64,000 nt of DNA from CAVSJJ01 sp963771015 (lineage in GTDB: Bacteria; Actinomycetota; Actinomycetes; Actinomycetales; Dermatophilaceae): the NCBI GenBank assembly GCA_963771015.1, contig CAVYRN010000005.1:62001-126000 (forward strand), written 5' to 3'. The notes under the pieces were generated by a model. It was not told the origin of the DNA. It saw only the letters and a list, made by a program, of their open reading frames with translations, and searched no databases. A program made the position numbers and the translations under genes. Below are positions 1 through 9,077 of this stretch, piece after piece. Positions within the stretch are counted from its first letter, which is position 1; every line of letters begins with the position of its first letter.

Positions 1-13
1 TAGGCTCCCGTCC

Positions 14-1774
14 ATGGCCATCAGCAAAGTCCTCATCGCCAACCGTGGCGAGATCGCCGTCCGGATCGCCCGAGCCTGCCGGGACGCCGGGATCGCGTCG
101 GTGGCGGTCTACGCGGAGCCTGACCGTGACGCCCTCCATGTCAAGGTCGCCGACGAGGCCTACGCGCTGGGTGGCTCCACCCCGGCCGACAGCTACCTGC
201 TCCAGGACAAGCTCATCGAGGTCGCCAAGGCGGCCGGTGCCGACGCCATCCACCCGGGCTACGGCTTCCTCGCCGAGAACGGCCCGTTCGCGCAGAAGGT
301 CATCGACGCGGGCCTGGTGTGGGTGGGTCCCGGCCCGGCGGCGATCGACGCCCTCGGCGACAAGGTCAAGGCCCGGCACATCGCGCTCGCGGCCGACGCA
401 CCCCTCGTCCCCGGCACCGCGGATCCGGTCGAAGGCCCCGACGAGGTCGTGGCGTTCGCGACGGAGCACGGCCTGCCCGTCGCCATCAAGGCGGCATACG
501 GCGGCGGCGGTCGCGGCCTCAAGGTGGCCCGGACGCTGGAGGAGATCCCCGAGCTCTTCGAGTCGGCTGTCCGCGAGGCCGTCACCGCGTTCGGCCGCGG
601 CGAGTGCTTCGTCGAGCGGTTCCTCGACCGGCCCCGGCACGTGGAGACACAGTGCCTGGCCGACCAGCACGGCAACGTCGTCGTCGTCTCGACGCGTGAC
701 TGCTCGCTCCAGCGCCGTAACCAGAAGCTCGTCGAGGAGGCTCCGGCCCCGTTCCTCACCGAGGAGCAGCACACCGAGCTGATCCGGGCGTCCAAGGCGA
801 TCCTGCTGGGTGCGGGCTACGTCGGGGCCGGGACCTGCGAGTTCCTCGTCGGCCCGGCCGGCGACATCTCCTTCCTCGAGGTGAACACCCGCCTCCAGGT
901 CGAGCACCCGGTGACCGAGGAGGTCACCGGGATCGACCTGGTCCGCGAGCAGTTCCGGATCGCCGACGGCGAGAGCCTGGACTACCCGGACCCGGAGCCG
1001 CACGCCCACTCGATCGAGTTCCGGATCAACGGCGAGGACGCCGGACGCAACTTCCTCCCCCAGCCGGGAACCGTCTCCACCATGGTGGTTCCGCAGGGCC
1101 CGGGAGTCCGGTGGGACGCGGGCATCGTCGAGGGGGACACGATCGCCGGCGCCTTCGACTCGATGATCGCCAAGCTCATCGTCACGGGCGCCACCCGCAG
1201 GCAGGCCATCGAGCGGGCCCGCCGCGCCCTCGCCGAGCTCGCCATCGAAGGCATGCCGACCGTCGCGCCCTTCCACCGGGCCGTCGTCGCCCACCCCGAC
1301 TTCTGCGACGAGCCGTTCCGTGTCTACACGCGGTGGATCGAGACCGAGTTCGTCAACGACATCCCGCCGTACGCCGGTGACGCGGCCCAGGCCGACGAGG
1401 CGACGGGGCGGCATCGGATCACCGTCGAGGTCGGCGGAAAGCGCCTCGAGGTCGTCCTCCCCGGCGGGCTCTCCCTCGGGAGCAACGGGGGAGGCGCCGC
1501 GAAGAAGAAGGCGCCGCGCCGGTCCGGCAGCGCCAAGGCCGGCGCGGCCGCTTCCGGGGACTCGCTCACCGCGCCGATGCAGGGCACGATCGTCAAGATC
1601 GCCGTCGAGGACGGCCAGGAGGTCGCAGCGGGTGATCTCGTCGTCGTCCTCGAGGCGATGAAGATGGAGCAGCCCATCACCGCCCACAAGGCCGGCACGG
1701 TCGCCGATCTGAAGGCCGAGGTGGGCGCCACCGTCACCAACGGTGCGGTCCTCTGCGAGATCAAGGACGCGTGA
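14..1774 (+). CDS. accA3: acetyl/propionyl-CoA carboxylase alpha subunit (biotin carboxylase + biotin carrier)
   Basis: Cytosolic alpha chain of an acyl-CoA carboxylase. It carboxylates, with ATP and bicarbonate, the biotin on its own C-terminal domain, which then feeds a separate carboxyltransferase beta subunit (none in this window) for malonyl- or methylmalonyl-CoA synthesis. Seen: an N-terminal biotin carboxylase domain (about 1-450) starting VLIANRGEIAVRI, the ATP-grasp glycine loop GGGGRG (163-168), EVNTRLQVEHPVTE (289-302), an Ala/Lys linker near 495-520, and a biotinyl domain with EAMKM, the biotin-accepting Lys being residue 550. The 586-aa length is normal for actinobacterial AccA proteins. 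The ATG matches the conserved N-terminus. Which acyl-CoA is carboxylated depends on the beta subunit and cannot be read here. Confidence 0.95.
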   Translation: MAISKVLIANRGEIAVRIARACRDAGIASVAVYAEPDRDALHVKVADEAYALGGSTPADSYLLQDKLIEVAKAAGADAIHPGYGFLAENGPFAQKVIDAGLVWVGPGPAAIDALGDKVKARHIALAADAPLVPGTADPVEGPDEVVAFATEHGLPVAIKAAYGGGGRGLKVARTLEEIPELFESAVREAVTAFGRGECFVERFLDRPRHVETQCLADQHGNVVVVSTRDCSLQRRNQKLVEEAPAPFLTEEQHTELIRASKAILLGAGYVGAGTCEFLVGPAGDISFLEVNTRLQVEHPVTEEVTGIDLVREQFRIADGESLDYPDPEPHAHSIEFRINGEDAGRNFLPQPGTVSTMVVPQGPGVRWDAGIVEGDTIAGAFDSMIAKLIVTGATRRQAIERARRALAELAIEGMPTVAPFHRAVVAHPDFCDEPFRVYTRWIETEFVNDIPPYAGDAAQADEATGRHRITVEVGGKRLEVVLPGGLSLGSNGGGAAKKKAPRRSGSAKAGAAASGDSLTAPMQGTIVKIAVEDGQEVAAGDLVVVLEAMKMEQPITAHKAGTVADLKAEVGATVTNGAVLCEIKDA

Positions 1775-1825
1775 CCGCTCCGGCCCCGAGCCGACCCGAC
1801 CTGAGCCTGCATCGGCTCACCGGGA

Positions 1826-2593
1826 TCAGGACGTGAAGGCCGCCACCTCGACCGCCGCGTCGACCAGCGCCGCGCGCACGGCGCGGGCCAGAGCGACCGC
1901 GCCCGGGGTGTCGCCGTGCAGGCACACCGACTCGGCCCGGACCGCGACCTCGGTGCCGTCGACCGAGGCCACCAGAGAGTCGCGGACCAGCCGCACGACC
2001 CGACGCGCCACCGCGTCGACGTCGGTGAGCAGCGCCCCCGGACGCCCGCGGGGCACGAGGGTGCCGTCGGCGGCATACCCACGGTCGGCGAAGGCCTCGG
2101 GCACCGCCCGTAAACCGGCCTCCGTGGCCAGCCGCAGCAGCGCCGACCCCGGGAGCCCGAGGACCGACAGCGACGAGTCGTATGCCGCGACCGCGGCGAC
2201 GACGGCGCCCGCCTGCTCCTCGTGGTGGACGGTCGCGTTGTACAACGCGCCGTGCGGCTTGACGTAGGCGACCCGCGTCCCAGCCACCCGGCAGAGGCCC
2301 TCGAGTGCCCCGAGCTGGTAGAGCACGCCAGCGGTCAGCTCGTCCGCGGGCACCTCCATGAACCGGCGGCCGAACCCGGCGAGGTCGGCGTACGACACCT
2401 GGGCCCCCACCGTCACTCCGTGCGCCGCCGCCACCTCGCAGGTATGCCGCAGGGTCAGCGGGTCCCCCGCGTGGAAGCCGCAGGCGATGTTGGCGCTCGT
2501 GACGAGGGTGAGCATGTCCTCGTCGTCACCGAGCCGCCATGCCCCGTAGGACTCGCCGACGTCGGCGTTGAGGTCGATGCGCAGCCCGGCCAT
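1826..2593 (-). CDS. pxpA: 5-oxoprolinase subunit A (LamB/YcsF family)
   Basis: Member of the LamB/YcsF family, known as the PxpA component of the bacterial 5-oxoprolinase PxpABC, which opens pyroglutamate to glutamate using ATP. Seen: the family N-terminus IDLNADVGESYG, followed by the conserved ANIACGFHAGDP and VKPHGALYN segments and a C-terminal CLHGDTPGA motif. The 255-aa length is typical. It ends 51 nt from the end of the carboxylase gene (convergent) and lies 12 nt downstream of lpdA on the same strand. PxpB and PxpC, usually adjacent, are absent, so the partner subunits must be elsewhere or the protein works differently here. Family assignment is secure; the 5-oxoprolinase role is inferred from the family. 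Confidence 0.9.
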   Translation of the reverse strand: MAGLRIDLNADVGESYGAWRLGDDEDMLTLVTSANIACGFHAGDPLTLRHTCEVAAAHGVTVGAQVSYADLAGFGRRFMEVPADELTAGVLYQLGALEGLCRVAGTRVAYVKPHGALYNATVHHEEQAGAVVAAVAAYDSSLSVLGLPGSALLRLATEAGLRAVPEAFADRGYAADGTLVPRGRPGALLTDVDAVARRVVRLVRDSLVASVDGTEVAVRAESVCLHGDTPGAVALARAVRAALVDAAVEVAAFTS

Positions 2594-2605
2594 TCCAGCA
2601 CCCGG

Positions 2606-4030
2606 CTAGAGGAGGGAGTCGACGCTGTGCAGCCGACGGGCGGCCTCGGCGATCGACCCGGACAGCGACGGGTAGACGGTGAAGGTGCTGGCGACCTGGT
2701 CGACGTTGAGGCCGTGGGCGACGGCCAGCGTCACCGGGAAGATGAGCTCCGACGCCCTCGGGCCGACGACGACGCCGCCGACGACCGCGCCCGACCCCTT
2801 GTGCGCGAACAGCTTGACGAACCCGTCCGTGATGCCCTGCATCTTCGCTCGGGCGTTCGTCGCGAGCTGCAGCATGACGATCTCGGCGTCGACGACCTCG
2901 TCCTCGATGTCCTTCTGGGAGTACCCGACGGTGGCGATCTCGGGGTCGGTGAAGATCGTCGAGGACACGGTCCGCAGGTTGAGCGGCGCCACCGCGTCGC
3001 CGAGCGCGTGCTGCATCGCGATCCGGCCCTGCATGGCCGCGACCGACGCGAGCGGGAAGACACCGGTGCAGTCGCCCGCGGCATACACCCCGCGGACCGA
3101 GGTCCGGGACACCCGGTCGACGCGGATGTGGCCGGACTCCGTGAGCTGGACGCCGGCCTCCTCCAGGCCGATCCGGCCGGTCTGCGGGATCGCGCCCACC
3201 GCGAGCAGGGCATGGGTTCCGTGGACCTCGCGGCCGTCCTCGAGCCGGACGACGATGCCGTCCGCGGTCGGCTCGCACGCGGCCATCCTCGACCTGCTCA
3301 GCACCTCCATCCCCCGCCGCCGGAAGACATCCTCGATGACCGCGGCCGCATCGGGGTCGTAGCCGGGCAGGACGTGCTCGCGCGAGGAGACGAGGACGAC
3401 CTCGGCGCCCAGCCCGAGGTAGGCCTGGGCGAGCTCGGCGCCCGTGACGCCCGACCCGACGACGACGAGCCGGTCGGGCAGGGTGGGAAGGTTGTAGATG
3501 TCCTTCCAGGTGAGGATCCGCTCGCCGTCGGGGACGGCGGTCGCCATCACGCGGGGCGTCGCGCCGGTGGCGAGGAGGACGACGTCGGCCGGGATCTCCT
3601 CGGCGCCGCCCTCGGCGAGCTCCGCGCGGACCAGGCCCGGCCCGACCAGGCTGCCGGTACCCGAGACGATCCGCACGCCCACCTCGTCCATCCGGGTGGC
3701 GATGTCGCGGCTCTGGGCTGCGGCGAGCTCGAGGACCCGGCCGTTGACCTCGCCGAGGTTGATGCGGGCGCTGGTGACGGCCGCCCCGGCCCCGTCCTGG
3801 AGCCGTACGCCGAGCACCGACGCGGCACCGAAGTCGGAGAGGTAGTCGGCGGTGCCGATGAGGGTCTTGCTCGGCACGCAGTCGGTGAGCACCGCGGCGC
3901 CGCCCAGCCCGTCGCGGTCGACGATGGTGACGGTCGCCCCGAGATGAGCCGCCACGAGCGCGGCCTCATACCCCCCGGGTCCGCCGCCGAGGATGACGAC
4001 GGAGGTGCTGCGCGCGTTCACGGAGACCAT
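2606..4030 (-). CDS. lpdA: NAD(P)H-quinone dehydrogenase LpdA (flavoprotein disulfide reductase family)
   Basis: FAD-dependent member of the lipoamide dehydrogenase fold. It opens with the FAD-binding VVILGGGPGGYEAAL, has a second Rossmann motif VVVGSGVTGAELA in the middle, and ends in a dimerisation domain. The redox segment reads GGAAVLTDCVPSK with only one cysteine, where true lipoamide dehydrogenases have CxxxxC. This is the known feature of the mycobacterial LpdA (Rv3303c) type, an NAD(P)H:quinone reductase rather than a disulfide reductase. Start choice is uncertain: GTG at 4048, ATG at 4030 and GTG at 4021 are in frame and all leave the Rossmann motif intact; ATG is used here. The gene is divergent from the ABC importer. 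Confidence 0.88.
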   Translation of the reverse strand: MVSVNARSTSVVILGGGPGGYEAALVAAHLGATVTIVDRDGLGGAAVLTDCVPSKTLIGTADYLSDFGAASVLGVRLQDGAGAAVTSARINLGEVNGRVLELAAAQSRDIATRMDEVGVRIVSGTGSLVGPGLVRAELAEGGAEEIPADVVLLATGATPRVMATAVPDGERILTWKDIYNLPTLPDRLVVVGSGVTGAELAQAYLGLGAEVVLVSSREHVLPGYDPDAAAVIEDVFRRRGMEVLSRSRMAACEPTADGIVVRLEDGREVHGTHALLAVGAIPQTGRIGLEEAGVQLTESGHIRVDRVSRTSVRGVYAAGDCTGVFPLASVAAMQGRIAMQHALGDAVAPLNLRTVSSTIFTDPEIATVGYSQKDIEDEVVDAEIVMLQLATNARAKMQGITDGFVKLFAHKGSGAVVGGVVVGPRASELIFPVTLAVAHGLNVDQVASTFTVYPSLSGSIAEAARRLHSVDSLL

Positions 4031-4151
4031 CCAACCACCGCGCGACACCGGTCGCGCGCGGGTCTCGGGCCAGGGTCACGGTTCGGTTGCAGGTACGAGA
4101 ACGTTTCGGTTCAACGCCGGTGTCCCCCTGTCCCTCCGGCACCGTGCGGAA

Positions 4152-4195
4152 TACAGTGCAAGGCGGGTGGCCCCCCCACCCGCAACGATGCACTG
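4152..4195 (+). promoter_or_regulatory. structured leader / possible operator upstream of the ABC importer
   Basis: A -10-like TACAGT sits at 4152-4157. Overlapping and downstream of it is a nested inverted repeat: outer arms CAGTGCA (4154-4160) and TGCACTG (4189-4195), inner arms GCGGGTGG (4163-4170) and CCACCCGC (4176-4183) with a five-C loop. It could be an RNA hairpin in the leader or a DNA operator over the promoter. A ribosome site CGGAGG (4207-4212) follows before the ATG at 4222. Confidence 0.45.
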
Positions 4196-4221
4196 CATCG
4201 AGATCCCGGAGGTTCTTGTCG

Positions 4222-5358
4222 ATGAAACCCACTTTCACCCGCCGCGCCACCAGCGCAGCCATCATCGGGCTGGCCGCGGCGACCTTCGCCGCGTGCGCGG
4301 CGCCGAGTAGCTCCTCGAGCAGCAGCTCCAGCGGCACCGGTGTCTCGGCAGCCGACGCGACCTCGGCCGCGGACTTCGGCGGCATGGACGCGCTGGTCGC
4401 AGCCGCCAAGAAGGAAGGCTCGCTCAACGTCATCGCCCTGCCCCCGAACTGGGCGAACTACGGCGAGGCCATCAGCACGTTCGAGACCAAGTACGGCATC
4501 AAGATCAACAGCGACCAGCCCGACGGCAGCAGCGCGGACGAGATCTCGACCGCGCAGCGCCTCAAGGGCCAGAGCACGGCCCCGGACGTGTTCGACCTCG
4601 GCACCGCCGTCGCCACCGCCAACACGGCGATGTTCGCGCCGTACCAGGTGAGCACCTGGGCCGATATCCCGGCCGAGCGCAAGGACGCCAACGGCGTGTG
4701 GGTCAACGACTACGCCGGCTACATGTCGGTCGGCTATGACTCGAGCAAGGTCCCCGCGCCGACCGCGATCAACGACCTGCTCACCGCGAAGTACAAGGGC
4801 AAGGTCGCGCTCAACGGCGACCCGACCCAGGCAGGCGCGGCCTTCGCCGGCGTCCAGATGGTCTCCCTCGCCCTCGGTGGAACAGCGGGTGACATCTCCA
4901 AGGGCGTCGACTTCTTCAAGCAGCTGAAGAAGGCCGGCAACTTCCTGCCCGTCGACCCGACCGAGGCGACGATCACCGCGGGCCAGACGCCGGTCGTCTT
5001 CGACTGGGCCTACAACAACGCACCGATCGCGCAGAAGCTCACGTCGTGGAAGGTGTGGATCCCGGACAACGCGGTCCTCGCCGCCTACTACGTCCAGGCG
5101 ATCAACAAGGAGGCTCCGCACCCCGCAGCCGCCCGGCTCTGGGAGGAGTTCCTCTTCTCCGACGAGGGGCAGAACATCTGGCTCAAGGGCGCCGCGTTCC
5201 CGGTGCGCTATGACGCGATGAAGGCGGCCGGCACGCTCGACGCCACCGCCGCTGCCGCGCTGCCTGCCGTGACCGGCACGCCCGTCGTGCCGACGTCGGC
5301 CGACAACGACGCCGCGACGGCCTACCTCAAGGCCAACTGGGCCAAGGCCGTTGGCTGA
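4222..5358 (+). CDS. ABC transporter substrate-binding lipoprotein (family 1 solute-binding protein)
   Basis: Extracytoplasmic solute receptor of a four-gene ABC importer. The first residues are a lipoprotein signal peptide: KPTFTRR, a hydrophobic stretch, then TFAAC with the lipid-modified cysteine at residue 25, followed by a long serine linker. The mature protein is a two-lobe binding protein of the COG1840/PotD-like group, with a C-terminal segment near LWEEFLFSDEGQNIWLKG typical of family 1. At 378 aa its length is normal. ATG 4222 is chosen because of the CGGAGG site and the signal peptide; the same frame is open further upstream. It overlaps the next gene by 8 nt. The substrate is unknown: polyamine, 2-aminoethylphosphonate or another small anion are possible from family relations. 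Confidence 0.88.
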   Translation: MKPTFTRRATSAAIIGLAAATFAACAAPSSSSSSSSSGTGVSAADATSAADFGGMDALVAAAKKEGSLNVIALPPNWANYGEAISTFETKYGIKINSDQPDGSSADEISTAQRLKGQSTAPDVFDLGTAVATANTAMFAPYQVSTWADIPAERKDANGVWVNDYAGYMSVGYDSSKVPAPTAINDLLTAKYKGKVALNGDPTQAGAAFAGVQMVSLALGGTAGDISKGVDFFKQLKKAGNFLPVDPTEATITAGQTPVVFDWAYNNAPIAQKLTSWKVWIPDNAVLAAYYVQAINKEAPHPAAARLWEEFLFSDEGQNIWLKGAAFPVRYDAMKAAGTLDATAAAALPAVTGTPVVPTSADNDAATAYLKANWAKAVG

Positions 5359-6238
5359 CGCATCCCGCCCGAGGGCGCTCGGCGGCTTCCGGCCGTCGGG
5401 CGCCCTTCTGGGCGTCATCCCGTTCTTCGCCTACACGACCGTCTTCCTGCTCATCCCGACGCTCGTCGTCGTCATCGGAGCGTTCGTCGGCGACGGCGGG
5501 TTCACCCTCGACAACATCCGGGCGCTGAGCAGCAGCAACTCGGCCTTCCTCTCCTCGCTGAGCCACTCGATCGTCCTCTCGGGCGTGACGGCGGTCCTGG
5601 GGGCGTCCGTCGGAGCGGTCCTCGCGTATGCCGTGAGCACCGCCAAGCCGGGCGGCGTGCTCAAGCGGTTCGTCACCTCGCTGTCCGGAGTCCTCGCCCA
5701 GTTCGGCGGCGTGGCGCTGGCCTTCGCCTTCCTCGCCAGCTTCGGTGCGACCGGGATCCTCACGACCCTGCTCGCCAAGGTCGGGGTCGACGCCAGCACG
5801 GGGCTGTGGCTGTACCAGTGGAACAAGGGCCTCATGCTCGTGTACCTGTACTTCCAGATCCCGCTCATGCTCATCGTCTTCCTTCCCGCCGTCGAGGGGC
5901 TGCGCCCACAGTGGCGGGAGGCCACCGAGACCCTCGGTGGCACCACGTGGACCTACTGGCGCCGGGTGGCCGGGCCCATCCTGCTGCCACCGTTCATCGG
6001 GTCGATGCTGCTGCTGTTCACCAATGCCTTCAGCGCCTATGCCACGGCGAAGGCGCTCGTCAGCCAGGCATCCCCCCTGGTCCCCCTCCAGATCGGTGAC
6101 ACGTTCACCTCGGAGGTCCTCCTCGGCCAGCAGAACGTCGGCAAGGCGATGGCCATGACCATGGTCGTCGTCGTCGCCATCGTCATGGCGCTCTACTCCT
6201 GGCTCGACCGGCGCGCGAGCAGGTGGCTGGCCCGATGA
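5351..6238 (+). CDS. ABC transporter permease (spermidine/putrescine-type, first subunit)
   Basis: Integral membrane subunit of the importer, 295 aa with about six membrane segments, the first being GVIPFFAYTTVFLLIPTLVV near residues 17-36. The cytoplasmic EAA loop that contacts the ATPase is visible as EATETLGGTTWTYWRRV. It starts at TTG 5351 inside the end of the receptor gene (8-nt overlap), so translation is probably coupled. Its stop codon overlaps the ATG of the second permease. PotB-like by organisation; transported solute not identifiable. Confidence 0.9.
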   Translation: MADASRPRALGGFRPSGALLGVIPFFAYTTVFLLIPTLVVVIGAFVGDGGFTLDNIRALSSSNSAFLSSLSHSIVLSGVTAVLGASVGAVLAYAVSTAKPGGVLKRFVTSLSGVLAQFGGVALAFAFLASFGATGILTTLLAKVGVDASTGLWLYQWNKGLMLVYLYFQIPLMLIVFLPAVEGLRPQWREATETLGGTTWTYWRRVAGPILLPPFIGSMLLLFTNAFSAYATAKALVSQASPLVPLQIGDTFTSEVLLGQQNVGKAMAMTMVVVVAIVMALYSWLDRRASRWLAR

Positions 6239-7113
6239 GCACCCGACCGCGCGCCCGGGTCCGCAGCCGTCAGCGGCTGCTGCGCTGGGTCGTCATCACC
6301 CTGACGATGGTCTTCTTCGCCCTGCCGCTGCTCGGGATGCTCGACTACACGACGAAGGACGTCAACACCCACGCCTGGACGCTGCAGACCTGGGTGACGC
6401 TGGCCGACTTCAGCAAGATCTCCGAGCAGTACCCCGACCTCAAGAACGGGTTCCTCGCCTCGATCGGGCTGGCCGTCCTCACCCCACTCGTCATGCTGGC
6501 CCTGCTCGTGCCGACCATGACGTGGGTCCGGTTGCGGCTGCCGGGCCTGTCCCGCACCGTCGAGTTCATCTGCCTGCTGCCGCTCACCGTGCCGGCGATC
6601 GTCCTCGTCGTGGGCCTGACCCCGATCTACTCGTGGATCCCCTACCTGGCTCGCGAACTGGGTCTGGGGACGCTGGGCGAGTCCAGCCTCTGGCTCTCCC
6701 TCGCCTACGTCATCCTCGTCCTCCCGTACGCCTACCGCTCCCTCGACACCGGCCTGCGGGCCATCGACGTCAAGACCCTCTCCGAGGCGGCCCGCTCGCT
6801 CGGGGCGAGCTGGGCGAAGGTCATGTGGCGGATCGTCCTGCCCAACCTGCGCACGGCGGTGCTGTCGGCGTCCTTCCTCTCCGTCGCGCTCGTGCTCGGC
6901 GAGTTCACCATCGCCAGCCTCTTCGCCAAGAAGAACCTCCAGGTGGCGATGTACCTGCTGGCCAAGTCCGACGCGCAGATCTCGGTCGCCGTCGGCCTGG
7001 CCTCCCTCGTCTTCGCCTTCGTCGTCCTGTTCGCCATGTCGTTCATCGGCGGGACCCGCCGTGCGACGCCCTGGTGGCGCCGGGTGCTCCGGACCAACAA
7101 GGAGATCGCATGA
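6235..7113 (+). CDS. ABC transporter permease (second subunit)
   Basis: Second membrane subunit, 292 aa, PotC-like. Seen: an Arg-rich cytoplasmic N-terminus, a membrane segment around VVITLTMVFFALPLLGML, several further segments, and the EAA loop EAARSLGASWAKVMWRIVLPNL-type motif. The ATG at 6235 is preferred over an in-frame GTG at 6223 because it forms an ATGA overlap with the stop of the first permease. The C-terminus again overlaps the ATPase start (7110), so the four genes form a tightly coupled operon. Confidence 0.9.
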   Translation: MSTRPRARVRSRQRLLRWVVITLTMVFFALPLLGMLDYTTKDVNTHAWTLQTWVTLADFSKISEQYPDLKNGFLASIGLAVLTPLVMLALLVPTMTWVRLRLPGLSRTVEFICLLPLTVPAIVLVVGLTPIYSWIPYLARELGLGTLGESSLWLSLAYVILVLPYAYRSLDTGLRAIDVKTLSEAARSLGASWAKVMWRIVLPNLRTAVLSASFLSVALVLGEFTIASLFAKKNLQVAMYLLAKSDAQISVAVGLASLVFAFVVLFAMSFIGGTRRATPWWRRVLRTNKEIA

Positions 7114-8144
7114 CCACCTCCGTCGAGCTCAACGACCTGCGCCGGGCCTACGGGGGTGTGCCGGCCCTCGACGGGCTGACCCTGCACATCGAACCCGGCG
7201 AGCTCGTGGCACTGCTGGGCCCGTCCGGGTGCGGGAAGACGACGGCGCTCCGCTGCGTCGCCGGCCTGGAGGACCCCGACAGCGGGACGATCGTGGTCGG
7301 CGGCGCGGACGTCACCGGGATGCCGACGAACAAGCGGGACATGGGGATGGTGTTCCAGGCCTACAGCCTCTTCCCGCACATGACGGCCCGGCAGAACGTC
7401 GAGTTCGGGCTCGAGCTGCGCAAGCAGGACACGGCCACCCGCCGCAAGCGGGCCGGCGAGATGCTCGAGCTCGTGGGGCTGTCCGCTCAGGCCGACAAGT
7501 TCGCCCACCAGATGTCCGGTGGGCAGCAGCAGCGGGTCGCCCTGGCCCGGGCGCTGGCCATCGAGCCGCAGGTCCTCCTCCTCGACGAGCCTCTGTCCGC
7601 CCTCGACGCCAAGGTCCGCTCCCAGCTGCGCGACGAGATCCGCCGCATCCAGCTCGAGGTCGGCACGACGACGTTGTTCGTCACCCACGACCAGGAGGAG
7701 GCCCTGGCCATCGCCGACCGGGTCGGGGTGATGAGCACTGGGCGGCTCGAGCAGCTCGCCCAGCCCGCCGAGCTGTACTCGAGCCCGGTGTCGGCGTTCG
7801 TCGCCGACTTCGTCGGGCTCACCAACCGGCTGGCGTGCACGGTCGACGCTGCCGGCGCCCACGTGCTCGGCAGCACCATCCCCCTGCTGGCCGGATCCCC
7901 GACCTCCGGGCGGGCCGTCGTGCTCGTCCGGCCCGAAGGGGTGCTCATCGAGAAGGCCGCCGACGGCGACGCGAGAGTCGTCAGCTCGAGCTTCCTCGGC
8001 GCCCAGGGCCGGGTCATCGCCCGCAACGCCGCGGGAGAGCTCGTCCATGTCCAGGTGGGCAACACCGACGTGACGGACTATCGCCCCGGCGACCGGGTCC
8101 GGCTCGCGTCCCGCGGGGATGCCGCGCTCGCGGTCGCCGAGTAG
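7110..8144 (+). CDS. ABC transporter ATP-binding protein (PotA-like)
   Basis: Cytoplasmic ATPase driving the importer, 344 aa. Seen: Walker A GPSGCGKTT (37-45), Q-loop VFQAYSLFPH, signature MSGGQQQR (135-142), Walker B VLLLDEPLSALD (about 157-168) and the switch histidine in FVTHDQEEA, then a C-terminal TOBE-like regulatory region (about 245-344). This architecture is that of the polyamine/iron/2-aminoethylphosphonate importer ATPases. ATG 7110 overlaps the permease stop by 4 nt. It is the last gene of the transporter operon; a GC-rich stretch follows before the next promoter. Confidence 0.93.
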   Translation: MTTSVELNDLRRAYGGVPALDGLTLHIEPGELVALLGPSGCGKTTALRCVAGLEDPDSGTIVVGGADVTGMPTNKRDMGMVFQAYSLFPHMTARQNVEFGLELRKQDTATRRKRAGEMLELVGLSAQADKFAHQMSGGQQQRVALARALAIEPQVLLLDEPLSALDAKVRSQLRDEIRRIQLEVGTTTLFVTHDQEEALAIADRVGVMSTGRLEQLAQPAELYSSPVSAFVADFVGLTNRLACTVDAAGAHVLGSTIPLLAGSPTSGRAVVLVRPEGVLIEKAADGDARVVSSSFLGAQGRVIARNAAGELVHVQVGNTDVTDYRPGDRVRLASRGDAALAVAE

Positions 8145-8180
8145 CCGAGAACGCGCCGGGCCCCGGCCGTGCGGTAGGCC

Positions 8181-8220
8181 GTATCGGCCGGCCCGCCGGA
8201 GGCGAGCCTGCCGATACGCT
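8181..8220 (+). promoter_or_regulatory. leaderless promoter and inverted repeat before purine nucleoside phosphorylase
   Basis: TACGCT at 8215-8220 fits the actinobacterial -10 TAnnnT and lies 6 nt before the GTG at 8227, so the transcript would begin at the start codon. An inverted repeat GTATCGGC (8181-8188) / GCCGATAC (8210-8217) overlaps the -10 box and could be an operator. Confidence 0.5.
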
Positions 8221-8226
8221 GCCGGG

Positions 8227-9066
8227 GTGAGCGCCGATCCCGCCGTCCCCGACCTGACCGACCCCGATACCGCCCCGTTCGCCGTCGCCGAGGCGGCCGC
8301 CAGGGTGGTTCGCGAGCGCACCGGCGTCGAGCGCCACGACATCGCCCTCGTCCTCGGCTCGGGCTGGGGGGAGGCTGGGGACCTCATCGGCGAGACGCTC
8401 GCGACGATCGACAACACCGACGTGCCCGGCTTCGCCAAGGCGGCCGTCGAGGGTCACAGCGGGGTCATCCGCTCGGTCGCCATCGGGGACACCGGGCGGC
8501 GCGCCCTCGTCTACGGCACCCGGACCCACTTCTACGAGGGCCGCGGCGTCCGGGCCGTCGTCCACGGGGTCCGCACCGCCGCCGCCGCCGGATGCCGCAC
8601 CGTCGTCCTCACCAACGGATGCGGCGGGCTGCGACCGGAGTGGACGCCCGGCACGCCGGTCCTCATCCGCGACCACATCAACCTCACCGGCGCCTCCCCA
8701 CTGGAGGGCGCGACCTTCGTCGACCTCACCGACCTCTACACCCCCCGCCTCCGCGAGCTGGCCCGCTCGGTCGACCCCACCCTCGACGAGGGGGTCTACG
8801 TCCAGTTCCGGGGGCCCCAGTACGAGACCCCGGCGGAGGTCCAGATGGCCAAGACCCTGGGCGGTGACCTCGTCGGCATGTCGACGAGCCTCGAGGCGAT
8901 CGCGGCACGGCACGTGGGCCTCGACGTGCTGGGCATCTCGCTCGTCACCAACCCCGCGGCGGGGATCTCGCCGACCCCGCTCAACCATGAGGAGGTCATC
9001 GCCGCCGGGAAGGCCGCCGCGCAACGATGCGGCCGCCTCCTCGCCGACGTCGTCACCGCCATCTGA
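8227..9066 (+). CDS. punA: purine-nucleoside phosphorylase (trimeric type)
   Basis: Phosphorolysis of purine (deoxy)ribonucleosides to base and (deoxy)ribose-1-phosphate in the cytosol. Seen: phosphate-binding LGSGWG near residue 45, EGHSGVIRS with the catalytic histidine, RTHFYEG, TNGCGGL, the base-binding glutamate in GPQYETPAEVQM and LVTNPAAG near the end. The 279-aa length fits trimeric PNPs, and TNGCGG is the actinobacterial version of the usual NAAGG. GTG 8227 is supported by the leaderless -10. It heads a nucleoside-catabolism series with the mutase (12-nt gap) and deoC downstream. Confidence 0.94.
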   Translation: MSADPAVPDLTDPDTAPFAVAEAAARVVRERTGVERHDIALVLGSGWGEAGDLIGETLATIDNTDVPGFAKAAVEGHSGVIRSVAIGDTGRRALVYGTRTHFYEGRGVRAVVHGVRTAAAAGCRTVVLTNGCGGLRPEWTPGTPVLIRDHINLTGASPLEGATFVDLTDLYTPRLRELARSVDPTLDEGVYVQFRGPQYETPAEVQMAKTLGGDLVGMSTSLEAIAARHVGLDVLGISLVTNPAAGISPTPLNHEEVIAAGKAAAQRCGRLLADVVTAI

Positions 9067-9077
9067 GGGGATCCACC

